A stretch of DNA of 64,000 bases from the NCBI RefSeq assembly GCF_002192455.1, contig NZ_CP021744.1, forward strand, positions 7,340,501-7,404,500. The letters run 5' to 3'. Of the stretch, positions 1 through 9,800 are shown piece after piece. The stretch is from Streptomyces albireticuli (GTDB lineage Bacteria > Actinomycetota > Actinomycetes > Streptomycetales > Streptomycetaceae). Below the pieces are notes generated by a model. It saw only the letters and a list, made by a program, of their open reading frames with translations, was not told the origin of the DNA and ran no database searches. Within the stretch, counting starts at the first letter, position 1. Each line of letters opens with the position of its first letter. The translations under genes were made by a program, and so were the position numbers.

Positions 1-1262
1 CGGACGGCCCGCTGCCAGCGGAGGTGCAGGGCGTCCAGGCCGGGCAGGGCACGGTCCGCCATGAAGCAGGCCGTGGAGGTGCCCCGGTAGGTGAGCATGA
101 GGACGCCCATCGGGCTGCCCTCGGGCAGGCAGCCGACCGGCATCACCGAGATCACCGGATCCGCGCCGAACCCGAGGGCGTGCCGGGCGACGAGCCCCGA
201 GACGCCGACCGCGGCGTGGGCCGGGTCCGCGGCGAGGGTCCGCGTCATGCGGCGCAGCACCCACGAGGGGAGGCGGGGCCCGGCGGCGGCGCGGCGCAGG
301 GCCTCGCGGTGCCGCCGCGACCTCAGCGGCGCGGTCTCCCTCATGGCACCTTCCAGACGCGCCGTCAGGGGGACGTCGCCACCCGGCAGCACGACCCGGA
401 CCATCGCCGTCCGGTTGCCCGGCGCGCTCGCCTCCTCCGGGCGGCGGATGTTGGTGGGCATGGTCAGCGCCAGCTCCGGGGAGCGGTGCGCGGGCGGCCA
501 GTGCTCCGCCGACCAGCCCTGCACCGCGTGGGCCACGGTGGCGAGATAGGCGTCGTTGGAACTGCCCCCGCCGGTACGGGCGATCGTGCGCAGGGACGCG
601 GCCGGGACCCTGGCCCAGCGGAAGGTGCGCCGGGCGGACAGCGGGTGCCGTGCGGAGTCCCACATCTCCGTCCGGCGGGTCGCGCGCACCGTGGCCGCCA
701 GGGCGTGGAGGCGGTCGCGCGGCGTCGGGGCCGGGGCGTCGCGCAGCCCGGGGAACACCGCGGACGACCGTTCGTCGGGGACACCGTGCGGGGTGAAGAG
801 GGTTTCCAGGGTGTGCAGCATGCCGGCCCCGTCCTGCACGGTGTGGTGCACGAGGTAGAGCACGGCGTACGTCCCCGGGGCGTGGCCGTGGAGCAGCCAG
901 ATCCGCCATGGCGGCACGCCCTCGGGCAGTGGTTCGCGCAGGAGCATCTGGACGGCGCGGTCCAGTTCCCCGGCGCCGGGCGGCAGCGGATGGTCGACCA
1001 CATGGGTGGCCGGATCGGGGTACCGGGCCGCCTCCCAGCGGGTGCCCGCGTCGGCCAGGAAATGGGTCAGGGCCGGCAGCGCGGTCAGCCGTTCGAAGAT
1101 GTGGTCGCGCAGGTGTTCGCGGCGGGGCGCGGTGCCGAGCAGCTGGAGCAGGGCTCCTATGCGCAGCCGGGAGTCGGGGTGGTGCACGGGGAAGGCGCGC
1201 ATGGCCCGGTCGGTGAGGGAGGGGGCGGCCAGGTGGGACGGGGTCCGGGACGGAACGGTCAT
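1..1262 (-). CDS. WS/DGAT-family acyltransferase, 3' end outside window
   Basis: About 420 codons are visible from an ATG at 1260-1262; the stop lies beyond the window edge. The motif HHTVQDG at residues 139-145 matches HHxxxDG, the acyl-transfer motif of wax-ester synthase/diacylglycerol acyltransferases and of condensation-type folds. The length (family about 450-470 aa) and an N-terminus of the kind that starts with the acyl-acceptor domain fit WS/DGAT better than a free NRPS condensation domain. Known family members esterify fatty acyl-CoA to alcohols or diacylglycerol for storage lipid. The ribosome-binding site is weak, so the start is less certain than the family. The gene points away from the TetR gene at 1513 and no operon partner is visible. 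Confidence 0.75.
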   Translation of the reverse strand, partial: MTVPSRTPSHLAAPSLTDRAMRAFPVHHPDSRLRIGALLQLLGTAPRREHLRDHIFERLTALPALTHFLADAGTRWEAARYPDPATHVVDHPLPPGAGELDRAVQMLLREPLPEGVPPWRIWLLHGHAPGTYAVLYLVHHTVQDGAGMLHTLETLFTPHGVPDERSSAVFPGLRDAPAPTPRDRLHALAATVRATRRTEMWDSARHPLSARRTFRWARVPAASLRTIARTGGGSSNDAYLATVAHAVQGWSAEHWPPAHRSPELALTMPTNIRRPEEASAPGNRTAMVRVVLPGGDVPLTARLEGAMRETAPLRSRRHREALRRAAAGPRLPSWVLRRMTRTLAADPAHAAVGVSGLVARHALGFGADPVISVMPVGCLPEGSPMGVLMLTYRGTSTACFMADRALPGLDALHLRWQRAV

Positions 1263-1512
1263 CGGTGGTCCGGAGCGGGCACGGGCCCGGCTTCGCGCGG
1301 CCGTTCGACCGCCTCGGGGACATGGAGTGCGCAGGCGAGGGGCATGCCCGGAAGGTAGTGCTCCGGGCATGCCGCAGACAGATCGTTTCCGGTCGGTACG
1401 CGCGGGTACGCCGCCCGGCGGGTGCGAGAGGTGCCGGGGGCGTACCGCCGTCCGGCGTGGCCACCGCGGGCGGTCCCGGTGGCGCCCCGCCCGTACGCCC
1501 GCTGACGTCCGG

Positions 1513-2169
1513 TCAGCGCGGGCCGTCGGCGTGGAGGCACCGCCACTCGGCCGTGGCCACGCCTCGCAGCACCACCCCGACGACCTCCTCGGCCAGGGTC
1601 GCCGTCACCGGCAGGTGCCCGAACAGGACGCGGTAGTAGGTGGTCGAGGCCAGCATGTCGAGGAGCAGGTCGATGTCGGCGTCGGGCCGGATGTCGCCCC
1701 GCTCGATGCCGCGCCGCAGGGCCTCGGCGGTCGAGGCCCTGCGGGTGTGGAAGAACTTCTCCAGGAACGCGCGCTCCAGGTCCGGGGTGTCGGCGAGGTC
1801 GGCGATCAGGGCGGGGAGCACCCGCCGGCCCAGGGGGTTGCCGAAGGAGTGGCTGAGCGTGGCGATCCCGGCGATGAGGTCGCAGTGCGTGCAGCCGGTG
1901 TCGGGGGTCGGTGTGGTGCCCACCGTGGTCACGAGCGCGTCCACGACGAGGTGCTGCCGGGAGCGCCAGCGGCGGCGCAGCGCGGGCTTGCTGGTGCCCG
2001 CCCGCGCGGCCACCGCCTCCAGCGTGAGGCTGCCGTAGCCCGACTCGCCCAGGATCTCCATCACCGCGGCGGGCACCGCCGCGTCGATGCGCTCGTCCCG
2101 GGGCCTGCCGGCGCGCTGCCGGCCGGACTCGCGCGATGCGGCCAGGGCGCTGTTCGGGGTGTTCACCAT
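1513..2169 (-). CDS. TetR-family transcriptional regulator
   Basis: This is a 218-residue protein. An N-terminal helix-turn-helix around residues 49-69 (LEAVAARAGTSKPALRRRW) is followed by an all-helical ligand-binding domain, the usual TetR size and order. I start it at the ATG MVNTPNS; a -10-like TATACT lies only about 12 nt upstream, so the mRNA may be leaderless. It is divergent from the MFS exporter at 2306, and a perfect 22-bp palindrome sits between them over the promoter region. The arrangement implies that it represses the exporter and itself, with the exported compound or a relative as inducer. The ligand cannot be read from sequence. Confidence 0.92.
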   Translation of the reverse strand: MVNTPNSALAASRESGRQRAGRPRDERIDAAVPAAVMEILGESGYGSLTLEAVAARAGTSKPALRRRWRSRQHLVVDALVTTVGTTPTPDTGCTHCDLIAGIATLSHSFGNPLGRRVLPALIADLADTPDLERAFLEKFFHTRRASTAEALRRGIERGDIRPDADIDLLLDMLASTTYYRVLFGHLPVTATLAEEVVGVVLRGVATAEWRCLHADGPR

Positions 2170-2195
2170 GCGGCCAGTATAGGTAGGCTGAGATA

Positions 2196-2217
2196 CATTC
2201 CGTTCCGGAACGGAATG
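2196..2217. promoter_or_regulatory. Perfect 22-bp palindrome, likely TetR operator
   Basis: The core ATTCCGTTCCGGAACGGAAT (2197-2216) is its own reverse complement, and one further base pair on each side also matches. It lies between the divergent TetR and MFS genes, next to the -35 region of the TetR promoter. Size and placement are typical of operators bound by TetR dimers. Binding is inferred. Confidence 0.8.
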
Positions 2218-2305
2218 AAAATCTCCCGAGGTGGGAACCCTGAGGGGGAACGCCGAGGGGAACCTCGCGAAAACGCCCGTGGAAGCGCAGTCCCAGGAGG
2301 TCGTC

Positions 2306-3760
2306 GTGGAGCAGGATGTCAACCAGGTCATGGAGGTACGGCCCGCCGCGCCACCCGCCGCCGGCCCGCCCGCCGCCGCGGAGAGCGTCTTCTCCGGGGC
2401 GTACCGGGCCCTGACCGTCGGAGTGATCCTGTCGGTGAGCATGGTCGCCTTCGAATCGCTCGGCGTGGCCACCGTGCTGCCCGACATCGCCCGGAACCTG
2501 AACGGGCTCGGCGCCTACGGCTGGGGCCTGTCCGCCCTGATGCTCGCCAACATCATCGGCACCGTGGTCGCCGGCCGCTCCGCCGACCGGCACGGCCCCG
2601 AGCGGTCCATGGCCGTCGGCATGGCCGTCTTCGCGGTGGGCTGCGCCGTGGCCGGAGCGGCCGCGTCCTGGCCGCTCTTCCTGCTCGGCCGGGCCCTCCA
2701 GGGCCTCGGCGTCGGCGCGGTGATGAGCATGGCCTACACCGTCATCGGCCTCGCCTACCCCGAACACCTGCGGGCGCGGATGTTCGCCCTGCTCTCCTCC
2801 GCCTGGACCGTCCCCTCGCTCATCGGCCCGGTCATCGCCGGCACCCTCGCCGAACACACCAGCTGGCGCGGCGTCTTCCTGCTCATGCTGCCGCTGATCG
2901 CCGTCGCCGCCGCGCTCACTCTGCCCGGCCTGCGCCGGATGAGCCGCGCCGGGGGACCGGCGGCCGCCGCTCCTGCCGCACCCGACGGCCCCTGGTGGAA
3001 GGGCCCGCTCGCCGCCAGCGTCCTCCTCACCGCCGGCACCGCCCTGCTCCTCCAGGCGCTCCTGCTGAAGAACCTCGCCCTGCTGATCCCGCTCGCCGTC
3101 CTCGGCGTGGCCGTCGCCGTGCCGACGCTGCGTCAGGTCACCCCGGCCGGCACGCTCGGCCTCCGCGCGGGCATCGGCGCCGGCATCGGCATCAGGTTCC
3201 TGCTGTGCGCCGTCTACTTCGGCAGCGAGGCCTTCCTCCCGCTCGGCCTCCAGGAACTGCGCGGCGTGAGCCCCGCCATGGCCGGCCTCGGCCTCTCCGC
3301 CGGCGCCATCACCTGGGTGCTCGGCTCCGCCTACCAGGCGCGGACCGACGGCCGCGAGCGCGGCCGGACCGGCAGCGTCACCCTCGGCTTCGCCGTCCTC
3401 CTCGCCGGCGTGGTGGTCATGGCCCTGGCCGTCCTCGTCACGGCGATCCCCGCCCTCGTCGCCGTGGCCGGCTGGGCGGTCGGCGGCATCGGCATGGGCA
3501 TCGCGTTCAACGCCGCCACCACCGACACCCTGGAGCAGACCCCCGCCGAGCAGCAGGGCCTCGTCAGCGGCTCGCTCCAGCTCGCCCAGACCCTCGCCAC
3601 CGGCCTGATCGCCGGCCTCGGCGGCGCGGCCATCGCCATGGCGCACCACCACGGTTCGACGACCGAGCTCGCCCTCGTGTGCACCTTCGTCCTCACCGCG
3701 GCGCTGGCCCTCGCCGGCGTCCTCCTCTCGCGGCGGCTGCGCCCGGCGCCGGCGCGGTGA
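2306..3760 (+). CDS. MFS drug-efflux transporter
   Basis: This 484-residue membrane protein has the MFS motif GRSADRHGPERS in the loop after the second helix and a series of hydrophobic helices through to residue about 475. It resembles proton-driven multidrug exporters of the Bcr/DHA families. A GTG at 2306 is chosen because AGGAGG at 2295-2300 sits 5 nt upstream. An in-frame GTG at 2231 would add 25 residues but has no such site. It is divergent from the TetR gene across a palindromic operator and is followed 83 nt later by an FMN reductase on the same strand. The substrate is unknown. Confidence 0.88.
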   Translation: MEQDVNQVMEVRPAAPPAAGPPAAAESVFSGAYRALTVGVILSVSMVAFESLGVATVLPDIARNLNGLGAYGWGLSALMLANIIGTVVAGRSADRHGPERSMAVGMAVFAVGCAVAGAAASWPLFLLGRALQGLGVGAVMSMAYTVIGLAYPEHLRARMFALLSSAWTVPSLIGPVIAGTLAEHTSWRGVFLLMLPLIAVAAALTLPGLRRMSRAGGPAAAAPAAPDGPWWKGPLAASVLLTAGTALLLQALLLKNLALLIPLAVLGVAVAVPTLRQVTPAGTLGLRAGIGAGIGIRFLLCAVYFGSEAFLPLGLQELRGVSPAMAGLGLSAGAITWVLGSAYQARTDGRERGRTGSVTLGFAVLLAGVVVMALAVLVTAIPALVAVAGWAVGGIGMGIAFNAATTDTLEQTPAEQQGLVSGSLQLAQTLATGLIAGLGGAAIAMAHHHGSTTELALVCTFVLTAALALAGVLLSRRLRPAPAR

Positions 3761-3843
3761 CGGGCGGGGAGACGGGGGCAGGACCGGAGCCGGTGCCGGA
3801 ACCACAGCCGGAACCACCGCCCGACCAGGAAGGGACACCCGCC

Positions 3844-4443
3844 GTGGAGAACGTGCTGCTGCTCGGACTGAGCGCACCGGCCGAGGACGACCCTTTCGGA
3901 GACCTTCTGCTCAGGGCCCTCTCGGTGCCCGGCGCCTCGGGCCTCCGGCTGGTCGTCAGCGCGACACCGTCCGTACTGGCGCGGCCCGGCGCCGCCCCCG
4001 TCGCCTCGCACCCCGTGGCCTACGCGCTGCGGCAGATGGCCGCGCTCGCCGACGGCCTCGTGGTCACCGCGCCCGAGTCGGACGCCGTGCCGCCCGCGTC
4101 GCTGCGCACCCTGCTGGACTGGCTGAGCTGGCCGGCCGAGAGCTCACCGCTGGCCGGCAGGCCGGTGGCCGTCATGACCACCACCCACGACGCCGGTACT
4201 TCCACGGACCCGTACTGCGAGGTGGAGCGGATGCTCTGGAGCGCCGGTGCCACGGTGGTGGGGCCGCGCACGGTGATCGGGCGGGCGGACCGGGCGCTGC
4301 GCGGGACGGAGGACGGGCGGGTGTCCATCGACGATCCCGGGGCGGCCGTGCGGTCGCTGTTCCACTTGCAGCGGACGGCGGCGGAGGTCCGCCGGAACGC
4401 GGGGGCGCCACCCGCGGGCGGGGACCGGCCGTGGCCGCTCTGA
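3844..4443 (+). CDS. NAD(P)H-dependent FMN reductase family protein
   Basis: The protein has 199 residues with a flavodoxin-like fold. The segment ALADGLVVTAPESDAVPPAS followed by LLDWLSWPAESSPLAGRPVAV matches the family pattern in which a loop binds FMN phosphate and an LDW motif precedes the conserved L-GKPV strand. Family members reduce FMN with NAD(P)H, or act as quinone/azo reductases. The GTG start at 3844 has AGGAAGGG upstream. It lies 83 nt behind the MFS exporter and is probably cotranscribed, hinting at a redox-active or quinone-like stress. It converges with the methyltransferase gene at 4536. Confidence 0.8.
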   Translation: MENVLLLGLSAPAEDDPFGDLLLRALSVPGASGLRLVVSATPSVLARPGAAPVASHPVAYALRQMAALADGLVVTAPESDAVPPASLRTLLDWLSWPAESSPLAGRPVAVMTTTHDAGTSTDPYCEVERMLWSAGATVVGPRTVIGRADRALRGTEDGRVSIDDPGAAVRSLFHLQRTAAEVRRNAGAPPAGGDRPWPL

Positions 4444-4535
4444 ACGCGGCGGGGCGGACGGGGGCGTTACCCCGGCCCGCCCCGCCCCTGCCCGGCCGGG
4501 GCCCCGCCGGTGGACGGGGTACGGGCAGGGCCGCG

Positions 4536-5282
4536 CTACGCGTGGCAACGCAGCATCGCCAGCGGCGGATTCGCCAGGAAGTCCGCCCAGAACTCCGCCC
4601 CGAACTCCCGCACCCCTTCCTCCGGCACGGACATCGGCACCCACGTCACCCCGCCGAACCCCGCCGTCGCCAGCGCCTCCTCGTACACCTCGCGGCGCGG
4701 GTAGTGGGTGACGAAGGAGACGGGCGGTTCGAGGAGGGCCGTGATGCGCGCCTTCGGGCCGATCGGGCCGTGCCCGACCGCCTCGTAGCGGAAGCCGTAC
4801 TTCGCGGTCGGCGGACCGTCGAAGCGGAAGCCGGGGGCCTGGGTGAGGACGTGGAAGGCCCCGCCGGGCCGCAGGACGCGGTGCACGGCGCGGCACATGC
4901 GCGTCATCTCCGCCGCGTCCCGCGCGTAGTTGAGGAGGTAGACGGCGGTCGCGGCGTCGAAGGGGCGCTCGAAGGCCGGCAGCCGGGCCGCGTCGGCGAC
5001 CGCGTAACGCACGCCGAGCGGGGCCCGTTCCTCGATCGCCCGCGCGGCCGCCACCATCTCGCCCGACACGTCGACGCCCAGGACCTCCGCGGCCCCGAGC
5101 CGGCGGACCTGCCGGGTGTAGAAGCCGGTGCCGCAGGCCAGGTCCAGGACCGAGGCGCCGCGCACGTCGCCGAGCATGCCGAGGAAGCTGCCCCGCTCGG
5201 GGTGGCGGGCCAGGGGCAGCGCCTTGAAGCCCTCGTAGACCTCTCCGATGCCGTCGTACTGCGTCGTGCCGCCCCCGGTCAC
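4536..5282 (-). CDS. Class I SAM-dependent methyltransferase
   Basis: The protein has 248 residues. Motif I VLDLACGTGFYTRQ is followed by an acidic residue ending strand 2 (GVDVSGEM), an aspartate in VADAARLP, and the post-motif LRPGGAFHVLTQ, the order seen in small-molecule methyltransferases. The GTG start overlaps the stop of the upstream methyltransferase as GTGA (5279-5282), so translation is coupled. The methyl acceptor is unknown. Confidence 0.85.
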   Translation of the reverse strand: MTGGGTTQYDGIGEVYEGFKALPLARHPERGSFLGMLGDVRGASVLDLACGTGFYTRQVRRLGAAEVLGVDVSGEMVAAARAIEERAPLGVRYAVADAARLPAFERPFDAATAVYLLNYARDAAEMTRMCRAVHRVLRPGGAFHVLTQAPGFRFDGPPTAKYGFRYEAVGHGPIGPKARITALLEPPVSFVTHYPRREVYEEALATAGFGGVTWVPMSVPEEGVREFGAEFWADFLANPPLAMLRCHA

Positions 5283-5980
5283 CGGCCGTCCCCCGCCACC
5301 CGGCGGAATATCCCGACGAGGTAGGCGAGGCCCTCGACGGCCCGGGGCACCCGGTGCGTGGCGACGGGCGCGAAACCGTGCGCGCCGACGAGGGCGGTGA
5401 GCTCCGCCACCGTGAACTCCCGGTACAGGCGGTCGCCCTCGTTGGCGTACAGGCCGCCGGCGCCGTCCGCGGCGTGGAAGACCGAGAGGGCGAACAGGCC
5501 GTCGGGGCAGAGCAGTTCGTGGATCCGGCGCAGGTACGGGCCGTAGGCGCCGGGGTGTTGGTGGTGGAAGCAGCCGTTGTCCAGCACCGCCTCGTACTCC
5601 GCGGCGCCCGGCAGGTCGAGCACGGCCGTGGCCAGGAAGCGGGCGCGGCCGGGCCACTCGACGGAGATGATCTCCCAGGCGGGCGAGGCGACGATGTCGA
5701 CGCCGGTCACCCGGTGCCCGCCGGCCAGCAGGAGTTCGGCGTCGCGGCCGTGCCCGGTGCCGAGGTCGAGCACCCGCGCGCCGCCGGGCCCGCCGAGCAC
5801 GTCCATCAGCAGCCCGGGGACGCGGCGCATGGCCTCCTCGCCGGTCCACAGGTCGCGGCCGCCGGCGTAGTGGTCGTGGAAGTCGCGGCGCAGGACGGCG
5901 TCGTAGCCGGCCTCGTCGAAGGGGGTCGCCCGGGTGCGCGCGACCGTGTACCGGTCGGCTATCGGGTGGCTGGTGTCCAT
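5279..5980 (-). CDS. Class I SAM-dependent methyltransferase
   Basis: The protein has 233 residues, with SAM motif VLDLGTGHGRDAELL, an acidic strand-2 end (GVDIVAS) and a DNGCFHH segment typical of thiopurine-methyltransferase/TehB-like enzymes. The ATG at 5978-5980 has AGGAGG upstream. It is the first gene of a two-gene unit whose second member is a different methyltransferase overlapping by 4 nt. The two are not recent duplicates: the motif regions and C-termini differ. A detoxification or natural-product tailoring role is possible but not shown. Confidence 0.83.
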   Translation of the reverse strand: MDTSHPIADRYTVARTRATPFDEAGYDAVLRRDFHDHYAGGRDLWTGEEAMRRVPGLLMDVLGGPGGARVLDLGTGHGRDAELLLAGGHRVTGVDIVASPAWEIISVEWPGRARFLATAVLDLPGAAEYEAVLDNGCFHHQHPGAYGPYLRRIHELLCPDGLFALSVFHAADGAGGLYANEGDRLYREFTVAELTALVGAHGFAPVATHRVPRAVEGLAYLVGIFRRVAGDGR

Positions 5981-6293
5981 GCTGGGCCTCCTGTCGGGGA
6001 GCACGTGCGGACGGGCCGGCGCAAGGGGTGAAGGGCCGGTTCCCGGCATCGTAGGACGGGCGGGGAGCGGCTCCCCGGTGCCGGGGAAGAGGTCGTCAAC
6101 TCCGCCGGGGGAACCGGACGATGGCCCTCTTTCGGGGGAACTCTCCGCCCGCCGGGAACCGGCCCGGGGGCCCGGAGCGTCGGGCGGACTCCTGGTGTCC
6201 CGGCGGGCCCGCCGAACAGGGGCATATGCCGGGTCGGGGCAAGCCGCGCGACCCCGCCCCACCGGCCCCGCGCCGCTGCTACCGTCCCGCGAC
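5981..6293. other. Intergenic region with divergent promoters
   Basis: This 313-nt stretch separates the methyltransferase pair from the small gene at 6294. A TACCGT hexamer about 10 nt before the ATG at 6294 resembles a -10 box and would give a nearly leaderless mRNA. GC-rich dyads are present (for example CCCGGTGCCGGGG-like near 6080), but I see no coding region. Confidence 0.4.
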
Positions 6294-6659
6294 ATGGAGC
6301 AGCTCTTCAGCCACGACGAACTCGCCCTCATCACGGCGGCAGCCGAGGAAGCGGGCATGGCTCCGCGCGACTGGGTCCGCGGCGCCGTCCTCCAATACCT
6401 CACGGAGGACCTCTACGAGGACGAACCGGCCACCACAGGCGCCCCGTACCGGCCCGATCTGGAGCACGCCCGCTGGCCGATGACCGAGCACTGCCGGTCG
6501 GGCCGCCCGCTGCTGGAGCTGCACCACGCGGGGTGCTGGGTGCCGAAGGGCGACGAGAAGACGATGACGACGGCGCAGGCGCGGCAGGCGCTGCTGGCGG
6601 GGGAGGCGGGGGCGTGCGACGCGTGCCTGCCGGAACGGTTCCTTACGCCGGCGGTGTAG
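6294..6659 (+). CDS. Small hypothetical protein with CxxC, DUF6233-like
   Basis: The protein has 121 residues and no signal peptide or membrane helix. The N-terminal third is acidic and helical; the C-terminal part has H, C and CDAC groups (LHHAGCWVP ... GACDACLPE) that could bind a metal. The pattern recalls small Streptomyces proteins of the DUF6233 kind, but I am not certain of the assignment. The ATG at 6294 follows a -10-like TACCGT. It converges on the PKS gene and ends 27 nt before a strong hairpin. Confidence 0.65.
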   Translation: MEQLFSHDELALITAAAEEAGMAPRDWVRGAVLQYLTEDLYEDEPATTGAPYRPDLEHARWPMTEHCRSGRPLLELHHAGCWVPKGDEKTMTTAQARQALLAGEAGACDACLPERFLTPAV

Positions 6660-6686
6660 GCGTGGCGTTCCGTGGTGACGCGCGGT

Positions 6687-6728
6687 GTCCTCAGTCTCCC
6701 CCTGCGGTGGCAGGGGGAGACTGAGGAC
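6687..6728. terminator. 18-bp perfect hairpin, bidirectional terminator
   Basis: The arms GTCCTCAGTCTCCCCCTG (6687-6704) and their exact reverse complement (6711-6728) are separated by a 6-nt loop. The hairpin lies between the convergent gene at 6294 and the PKS gene. There is no T-tract, as is common for Streptomyces terminators. Confidence 0.75.
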
Positions 6729-6753
6729 CAGGGTCCGGGGCGGAGCCCCGCAC
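6722..6753. repeat. Interspersed intergenic repeat, copy 1
   Basis: This 32-nt block, including GGTCCGGGGCGGAGCCCCG, recurs in inverted orientation at 20531-20562 with one mismatch. Similarity extends into the flanking GGGAAGGGGCGGG. It is of the REP-like type common in Streptomyces intergenic DNA downstream of genes. Confidence 0.7.
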
Positions 6754-6853
6754 ACGGCGGGAAGGGGCGGGCGGGGAACAGGCCCGCCACTGGCGCGACC
6801 CGCACGCGGGACCGGACTACGGATCCGCGCACGGGCCACCCTGAACCGCTACC

Positions 6854-9800
6854 TCACGCCGCCACCTCCACCTCCACCCCGCCCGGTGTCAGCAGCGACA
6901 CCACATGCCCCGTCAGCCCCGCCGCCGTCGGATAGTTCCACAGCACCGTCACCGGCAGCCGCACCCCCATCCGCTTCTCCAGCTGCGCGCAGACCCGCAT
7001 CGACATCACCGAGTCGAGGCCGAGGTCCGTGAGCGGCCGCTCCGGGTCGAGTTCGTCGACGGGCATCTTCATCTCGCGGGCGAGCCGCCCGAGGATCTCC
7101 TCGCGGACGCGCGCGGCGAGCACGTCCCCGGGGAGGTTCCCCCACTGCTCCGGGCCGTCGTCCCCGGCACCGGCAGCCGCGCCGGTCTCCGCCGCGGCCT
7201 CCGCCACCGGGGTACCGGCGGCCTCCTCCGTCGCGGCCCCGTTCGCGCGCAGCGCCCCGAACCGCGTCCCCGGCAGCCACGCGAGCAGCCGCCCGGCCTC
7301 GTCGCTGACGGTGATGTCCACGGTGTCCGTGGCCCGGTCCACGAGGCGGATGTCGACGATGCCCGTCTCGGGCGCCTCGCCCACCACCCGCACCTCACGG
7401 ATCTGCGCCGGCATCCGGACCATGGGCGGGCCGCCGTAGATGATCGGGACGATGCCGAGCGCGGCGTCCAGCAGCGGCGCCCAGGTCACCTGGTCACCCG
7501 GCACGGCCGGGGCGTGCACCCGGGCGCGGATGACGCCGTCGCCGGTCAGCAGCTCCTCGACCGTCCACGGCCAGGCGATGCCCTCCACGCCGATCGCGTC
7601 CAGCCGCCCGATCACGATCGACGGGTCCGCGGGCGTGAGCCCCTGGGGCGCCGGTACGGAGACCAGTTCGGCGGGGAAGGGCGCGGAGTTCTCCGCCATC
7701 GTCGAGGAAGTGGTGTGCGTCAGCCAGTTGCCCGGCCCCCGGGCCGTGTCGGAGGTGGCCGCCGGCCGGGTGCTCAGCCGCAGGGTCAGGCCCTCCTGGA
7801 CGACCTGGACCTCGCGCGGGCTCGCGAGCGCGATCGGGAACTTCAGGGAGACGTCGAACAGCGCCTTGCTGCCGCCTTGTCCGGGCGCCGCCTCCAGGAA
7901 GGTGTGGATGATCGAGGAGGCGGGGACGATCGACGCGCCGTGCAGGGCGTGGCCGCCGGGGAAGGGGCGGCTCGCGTCGTCGAGACAGGTGTTCCACAGC
8001 CGCAGCCGGCCCTCCGTGGCGACGTCGACGGGCCGGCCGAGCAGGGTGTGCCCGGTGACGTCGTGCTGGTGGGCGACGACGGCGCCGGCGGGCAGCACCG
8101 CGTCCCGCCAGTAGCGCCGGTGCTGCCAGGCGATCGGCGGCAGTTCGGCGATGGTCGGGGCGGCCGCGTGGTGCCGGGACCAGTCGATGTCGGCGCCGTG
8201 GCTGTGCAGCGCGCCCAGGTTGAGCAGCAGCGTGCGCAGCTCGGGCCGCTCGCGGCGCAGGGTGTGCCCGACGTGCGCGCCCGTGATCCGGAGGTGGTCC
8301 AGGGTCTCGGTGACCGAGTGGGCGACCACCGGGTGCGGGGAGACCTCCAGGAACCGCCGGTGCCCGTCCTCGGCCGCGGCGGTCACCGCCTGGGCGAGGC
8401 GGACGGGGTTGCGCAGGTTCGCCGCCCAGTAGTCGGCGCCGTGCCCGGCCCGCGCCCGGGGGTCGTCCAGCGCCGTGCTGTACAGGGGCACCTCGGGCGT
8501 ACGGGACGTGAGGCCCGCCAGTGCCTCGCGCAGCGCCTCGGTGAGCGGGTCCATGTGGGTGCTGTGGAAGGCGACGTCGGAGTTGACGGAGCGTACGGGC
8601 ACCCCCTCGGCGGCCCAGTCGCGGGCGAGCGCGGCGACGGCCCCGGCGTCCCCGGACACCACGGAGGTGGCCGGTGACGAGGCGATCGCCGCGCAGACCG
8701 GGCCGTCGTCCCCGAGCCGGGCGGCCGCTTCCTCGAAGGGCAGTCCGACCATGGCCATGGCGCCCTTGCCGGCCACCTGGCGCAGCAGCGCGGAACGGCG
8801 GGCGCTGAGCCGGGCGCCGTCCTCCAGGCCGAGGGCCCCGGCGACCACGGCGGCGGCGATCTCGCCGACGGAGTGCCCGATGACGGCGGAGGGCCGGTGC
8901 CCGAAGGCGCGCCAGACCTCGGCGAGGCCCACCTGCACCGCGAAGATCATGGCCTGGGCGCGGTCGGTGGACGCGAAGTCCCCGGCGACGACGGCCTGCC
9001 GGGGCGAGAACCCCAGCTCGCTGCGGAATATGGGCTCCAGCCGGTCGATGACCTCCCCGAACTCGGGTCGGGTCGCCAGGAGTTCGGACGCCATGCCGGC
9101 CCACTGGGAGCCGTGTCCGGAGAACACCCATACGGTGCCGGTGTCCGCGCCGGGCCGTACGGCGCCCTCCGCCACGCCGACCGCCTCCAGGTCCTCGGCG
9201 CCGTCCTCGGCGAGCGCGCGCAGGGCCGTCACCAGTTCGGCGCGGCCGCAGGCGACCACGGCGGCGCGGTGGTCGAGGTGGCTGCGGCGCAGGGCCAGGG
9301 TGTGGCCGACCGAGCACAGCGGGGTGTCCGGGTGGCGCTCCAGCCAGTCGGCGAGCCGCCCCGCGTACTGCGTGACGCCCGGCCGGGAGCGGTAGGACAG
9401 CGGGAAGACCTCGGGCACGGCCGGGTGCGGCTCCCCGGGGCAGCGGCTCGTCGTGGCGCCCCGGCCGGTGTCCGTCGCGGGGGCCTCCTCCAGGACGACG
9501 TGGCCGATGGTGCCGCCGTAGCCGTATCCCGAGACGCCCGCGCGGCGCGGGGTGTCGCCCTTGGGCCAGACCTGGTGCTCGGTGACCAGCCGCAGCCCCC
9601 AGTCCTCCCAGGGGATGTCCGGGCTGGGCTCGCTGGTGAGCACCGTCGCGGCCATCTCGGCGTGCCGCAGCATCAGCGTGGCCTTGATGATGCCCGCGAC
9701 GCCGGAGGCCGGTTCGGCGTGGCCGATGTTGGACTTCACGGACCCGATCCAGCAGGGCTTGTCGGCGGGGCGGCCGGCGCCGAAGACGGCGTGCAGGCCG

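Noticed and set aside
24..1358. Long plus-strand open frame at the window start
   Set aside because: It is the opposite-strand shadow of the WS/DGAT gene; its Arg/Gly-rich translation has no motif, while the minus strand carries HHTVQDG.
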